A DNA stretch of 64,000 bases from Sipunculus nudus (Eukaryota > Annelida > Sipuncula > Golfingiida > Sipunculidae), in assembly GCA_026874595.1 (NCBI GenBank), contig CM049311.1, positions 48,489,676 to 48,553,675 on the forward strand, read 5' to 3'. The translations under genes and the position numbers were made by a program. Under the pieces are notes generated by a model. That model saw only the letters and a program-made list of their open reading frames with translations, searched no databases and had not been told where the DNA came from. Positions 61,640-64,000 of the stretch are shown in pieces (the stretch's first letter is position 1; each line of letters begins with the position of its first letter).

Positions 61640-62150
61640 ACAATAATTACAGTGAAACCTGTCTTATGACCAACCAGAATAATCACAGTGAGACCTGTGT
61701 TATGACCAACCAGAATAATTACAGTGAGACCTGTCTAATGACCACCAAGAATATAATTACAGTGAAACCTGTCTTATCACCAACCAGAATAATTACAGTG
61801 AAACCTGTCTTATCACCAACCAGAATAATTACAGTGAAACCTGTCTTATCACCAACCAGAATAATTACAGTGAAACCTGTCTTATCACCAACCAGAATAA
61901 TTACAGTGAAACCTGTCTTATCACCAACCAGAATAATTACAGTGAAACCTGTCCTATGACCAACCAGAATAATCACAGTGAGACCTGTCTTATGACCAAC
62001 CAGAATAATTACAGTGAGACCTGTCTTATCACCAACCAGAATAATTACAGTGAGACCTGTCTTATCACCAGCCAGAATAATTACAGTAAAACCTGTCTTA
62101 TGACCAACCAGAATAATTACAGTCAGACCTGTCTAATGTGACCAGCCAGA
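61640..62150. repeat. 36-bp minisatellite, about 14 units
   Basis: Unit ATAATTACAGTGAAACCTGT plus CTTATCACCAACCAG, with units starting about every 36 bp (one of 38). It begins within about 10 bp of the exon 23 donor. Because 36 is a multiple of three, it is open in several frames on both strands (a 12-residue TNQNNYSETCLM-type repeat and the antisense equivalent), which is a repeat effect rather than coding. Confidence 0.95.
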
Positions 62151-62440
62151 ATCATAATTCAGTTTAATCTTCAGTGATATTACATAGATATTATACAGGT
62201 GTTTAATATGTTTTAATTCTCTGCATTATGAGAAAGGTCTGAATTTAAAGATTAGGATTATCATACAGATGATTAAAAAATATGTATAAGAATATCAATA
62301 AGATAAATTTGTGGTCTACTTTCAGTGGTGAAACATTATAATATTAGAATAATTTTTCATCAGAACTTTTAAAAAATCCCTGACATGACAATCCAAAAAA
62401 GTGAATTATAATATCATGAATAAATATATATATATATTTT
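62151..62440. other. Intron 23, unassigned
   Basis: AT-rich DNA between the minisatellite and the next element; nothing recognised. Confidence 0.5.
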
Positions 62441-62444
62441 TTTT

Positions 62445-64000
62445 ATGCCTCCGCCACAAAGTGGCCGGGGCATATAGTTTTACCCATGTCCGTCATTCCG
62501 ACCTTCTGTCCTACCGTCATTCCGAAATAAAACAGTTGTACGGACTTTTTTTCACAATGCCTAAAGATATTGGCCTGATTTTTGGTGTGTATGCAGATAA
62601 TGACCAGTTACAGATCAAGTTCGCATTTCGTCCCAGTTGACCTACTTTTGTACGTCTTACGGCTCCTTAACTTAGAAAATTTCATGAAAAATAGAAATTT
62701 TCATGACAAATACACATGTAAGGACTTTTTTTTTGCAATGCCTGCAAATATTGGCCTGATTTTTGGTGTGTGGGCAGATATTGACCAGTTACAGATCGAG
62801 TTCGCGTTTCGTCCCAGTTGACCTACTTTTGACGGTTTTACGGCTCCTGAACATAGAAAATTTCATGAAAAATATAAACTTTCATGACATATACACATAT
62901 ACTGACTTTTTTAGCCCTCAGCCCTTAGGCTGATGGGCTTTTGTCGTCACCCAAGCTGTCCGTCCGTCCGTCCGTCCGGCGTCCGTTAACTTTTACCTTG
63001 TGAGCGGGATATCTTGAAAAGGATTCACCGTCAGAATTTTATTTTTTCGGTGAAGATGTATATTGACAAAATCTCGGTCAAGTTCGAAGATGGGTGACCT
63101 TGACCTATTTTTCTACGTTTTAGAGCTGATAATAGAAAAAACATGTAGAAGCTTATTTCTCAGGAACCATTGGATGGATTTTCACAATACTTACTATGAT
63201 CATAGGGACTGATGGTCTGTAACTGCTGCACAAGTTTGGGGGCGCCACCTGCAATTTCTGATTTTTTATTGAATTTTTCTTGGATTTTTCAACTTTGGCC
63301 TTGTGAGCGGGATATCTCTAAAAGGATTCACAATAGGAATTTTATTTCTTTGGTGAAGATGTATATCGACAAAAATCTCATTCATGTTCGAAGATGGGTG
63401 ACCTTGACCTACTTTTCAAGGTCACAGAGCTTATAATAGAATAAAACTTAGAAGCTTATTTTTCAGGAAGCATTTGGTGGATTGTTATGAATCATGAGGC
63501 ATGTAAAGATATACATCCATATGAGAACAGATATTTAGTACTTGTTACTGTTACCACCTCTAAACACTGTTCTTTTGGCTGAGGGCTTCTGTCAGCTTTT
63601 GCTGATATTCTAGTTTTGCAATACCTGCAGATATTGGCCTGATTTTTGGTGTGTGGGCAGATAATGACCAGTTACAGATAAGAGTTCATGTTTTGTCCCA
63701 GTTTACCTACTTTTGACCAATTGACGGTGCTCTAACATAGAAAATTTCATAAAAAAGTGCACATGTACGGACTTTTTTTCGCAATGCCTGCAGATACGGG
63801 CCTGATTTTTTATGTGTGGGCAGATAATGACAGTTACAGATCGAGTTCGCGTTTTATCCCGATTGACCTACTTTTGATTGTTTTACGGCTCCTAAACATA
63901 GAAAATTTCATGAAAGACAGAAATTTTTCTGGAAAATGCACATGTATGGACTTTTTTTCACAGTGCCTGCAGATACTGGCATGATTTTTGGTGTGTTGCT
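62445..64000 (+). mobile_element. HINE-like element of a fifth family, runs off the window
   Basis: The head ATGCCTCCGCCACAAAGTGG folds on itself (GCCACAAAGTGGC), then CCGGGGCATAT, then GTCCGTCATTCCG in place of the microsatellite. The core has units of about 175-180 bp with 'GCAATGCCTGCAGATATTGG' and 'GACCTACTTTTGA', seen at about 62540, 62725, 63610 and 63775. A different element is nested at 62913-63613. The 3' end is beyond 64000. Confidence 0.7.
62913..63613 (+). mobile_element. HINE-like element of a sixth family, nested
   Basis: AGCCCTCAGCC (62913-62923) is matched by a perfect subterminal reverse complement GGCTGAGGGCT at 63577-63587. A GTCCGTCC microsatellite is at about 62958-62990, and two core repeats share 'GTGAGCGGGATATCT' and 'GATGTATAT'. 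The end is CTAG at 63613, followed by TTTTGCAAT. The flanks rejoin to a core unit of the surrounding element ('CTTTTTTTTGCAATGCC'). One GGGGGCGCCACC near 63238. Confidence 0.8.

Noticed and set aside
61666-62141. Asn-rich 12-residue repeat proteins on both strands
   Set aside because: The 36-bp unit is open by chance in several frames; both strands read through, and there is no gene structure around it.
61640-62150. CRISPR-like array
   Set aside because: The units are contiguous, 36 bp with no spacers, and the window is clearly eukaryotic.

Overview
This is a eukaryotic window, AT-rich and mostly non-coding. It carries one large split gene on the + strand. Twenty-three exons with matching splice phases encode 1131 residues of a TRPA1-type ankyrin/TRP cation channel. 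The start codon (6055) is inside the window. The C-terminal cytoplasmic tail lies beyond position 64000. No bacterial-style genes, rRNA, CRISPR array or second convincing gene is seen.

The organism is probably a mollusc, most likely a bivalve. The introns are packed with interspersed elements that have a GTCC (ACGG-type) microsatellite next to the head, tandemly repeated cores, short subterminal inverted repeats and insertion at TT. This matches the known design of bivalve 'pearl' elements and of Helentron-associated non-autonomous elements (HINEs). The taxonomic call rests on that resemblance and on the channel sequence, not on a database search.

Layout: 1-993 has no recognised feature. 994-3902 is a pearl-like element on the minus strand with about eight 335-bp core units. 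3903-6054 is the upstream region and 5' leader. Exon 1 is at 6055-6222. Intron 1 (28.3 kb) holds three related elements of 1.8-2.6 kb (8449-11051, 17969-19815, 26066-28675), a composite element with two nested insertions (25346-31398), a foldback element in an AT microsatellite (32082-33463), a small GTACC-rich inverted-repeat element (14469-14943) and several tandem repeats. Exons 2-16 (34523-48923) encode about 16-17 ankyrin repeats and the linker. Exon 17 (49742-49914) encodes the first membrane helix, S1. Exons 18-23 (56468-61633) encode S2-S6, the pore and the start of the C-terminal tail. From 61634 to the end are a 36-bp minisatellite and more nested elements.

The most unusual feature is intron 17. 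A roughly 100-bp tandem array there is made of copies of the 3' end of exon 17, meaning the S1-coding segment plus its 5' splice site. There are about 17 intronic copies, most keeping a GT donor. A 4.4-kb pearl-like element landed inside one unit and split the array. A second theme is that at least four element families with different heads share the same architecture, and their cores share the 12-bp palindrome GGTGGCGCCACC.
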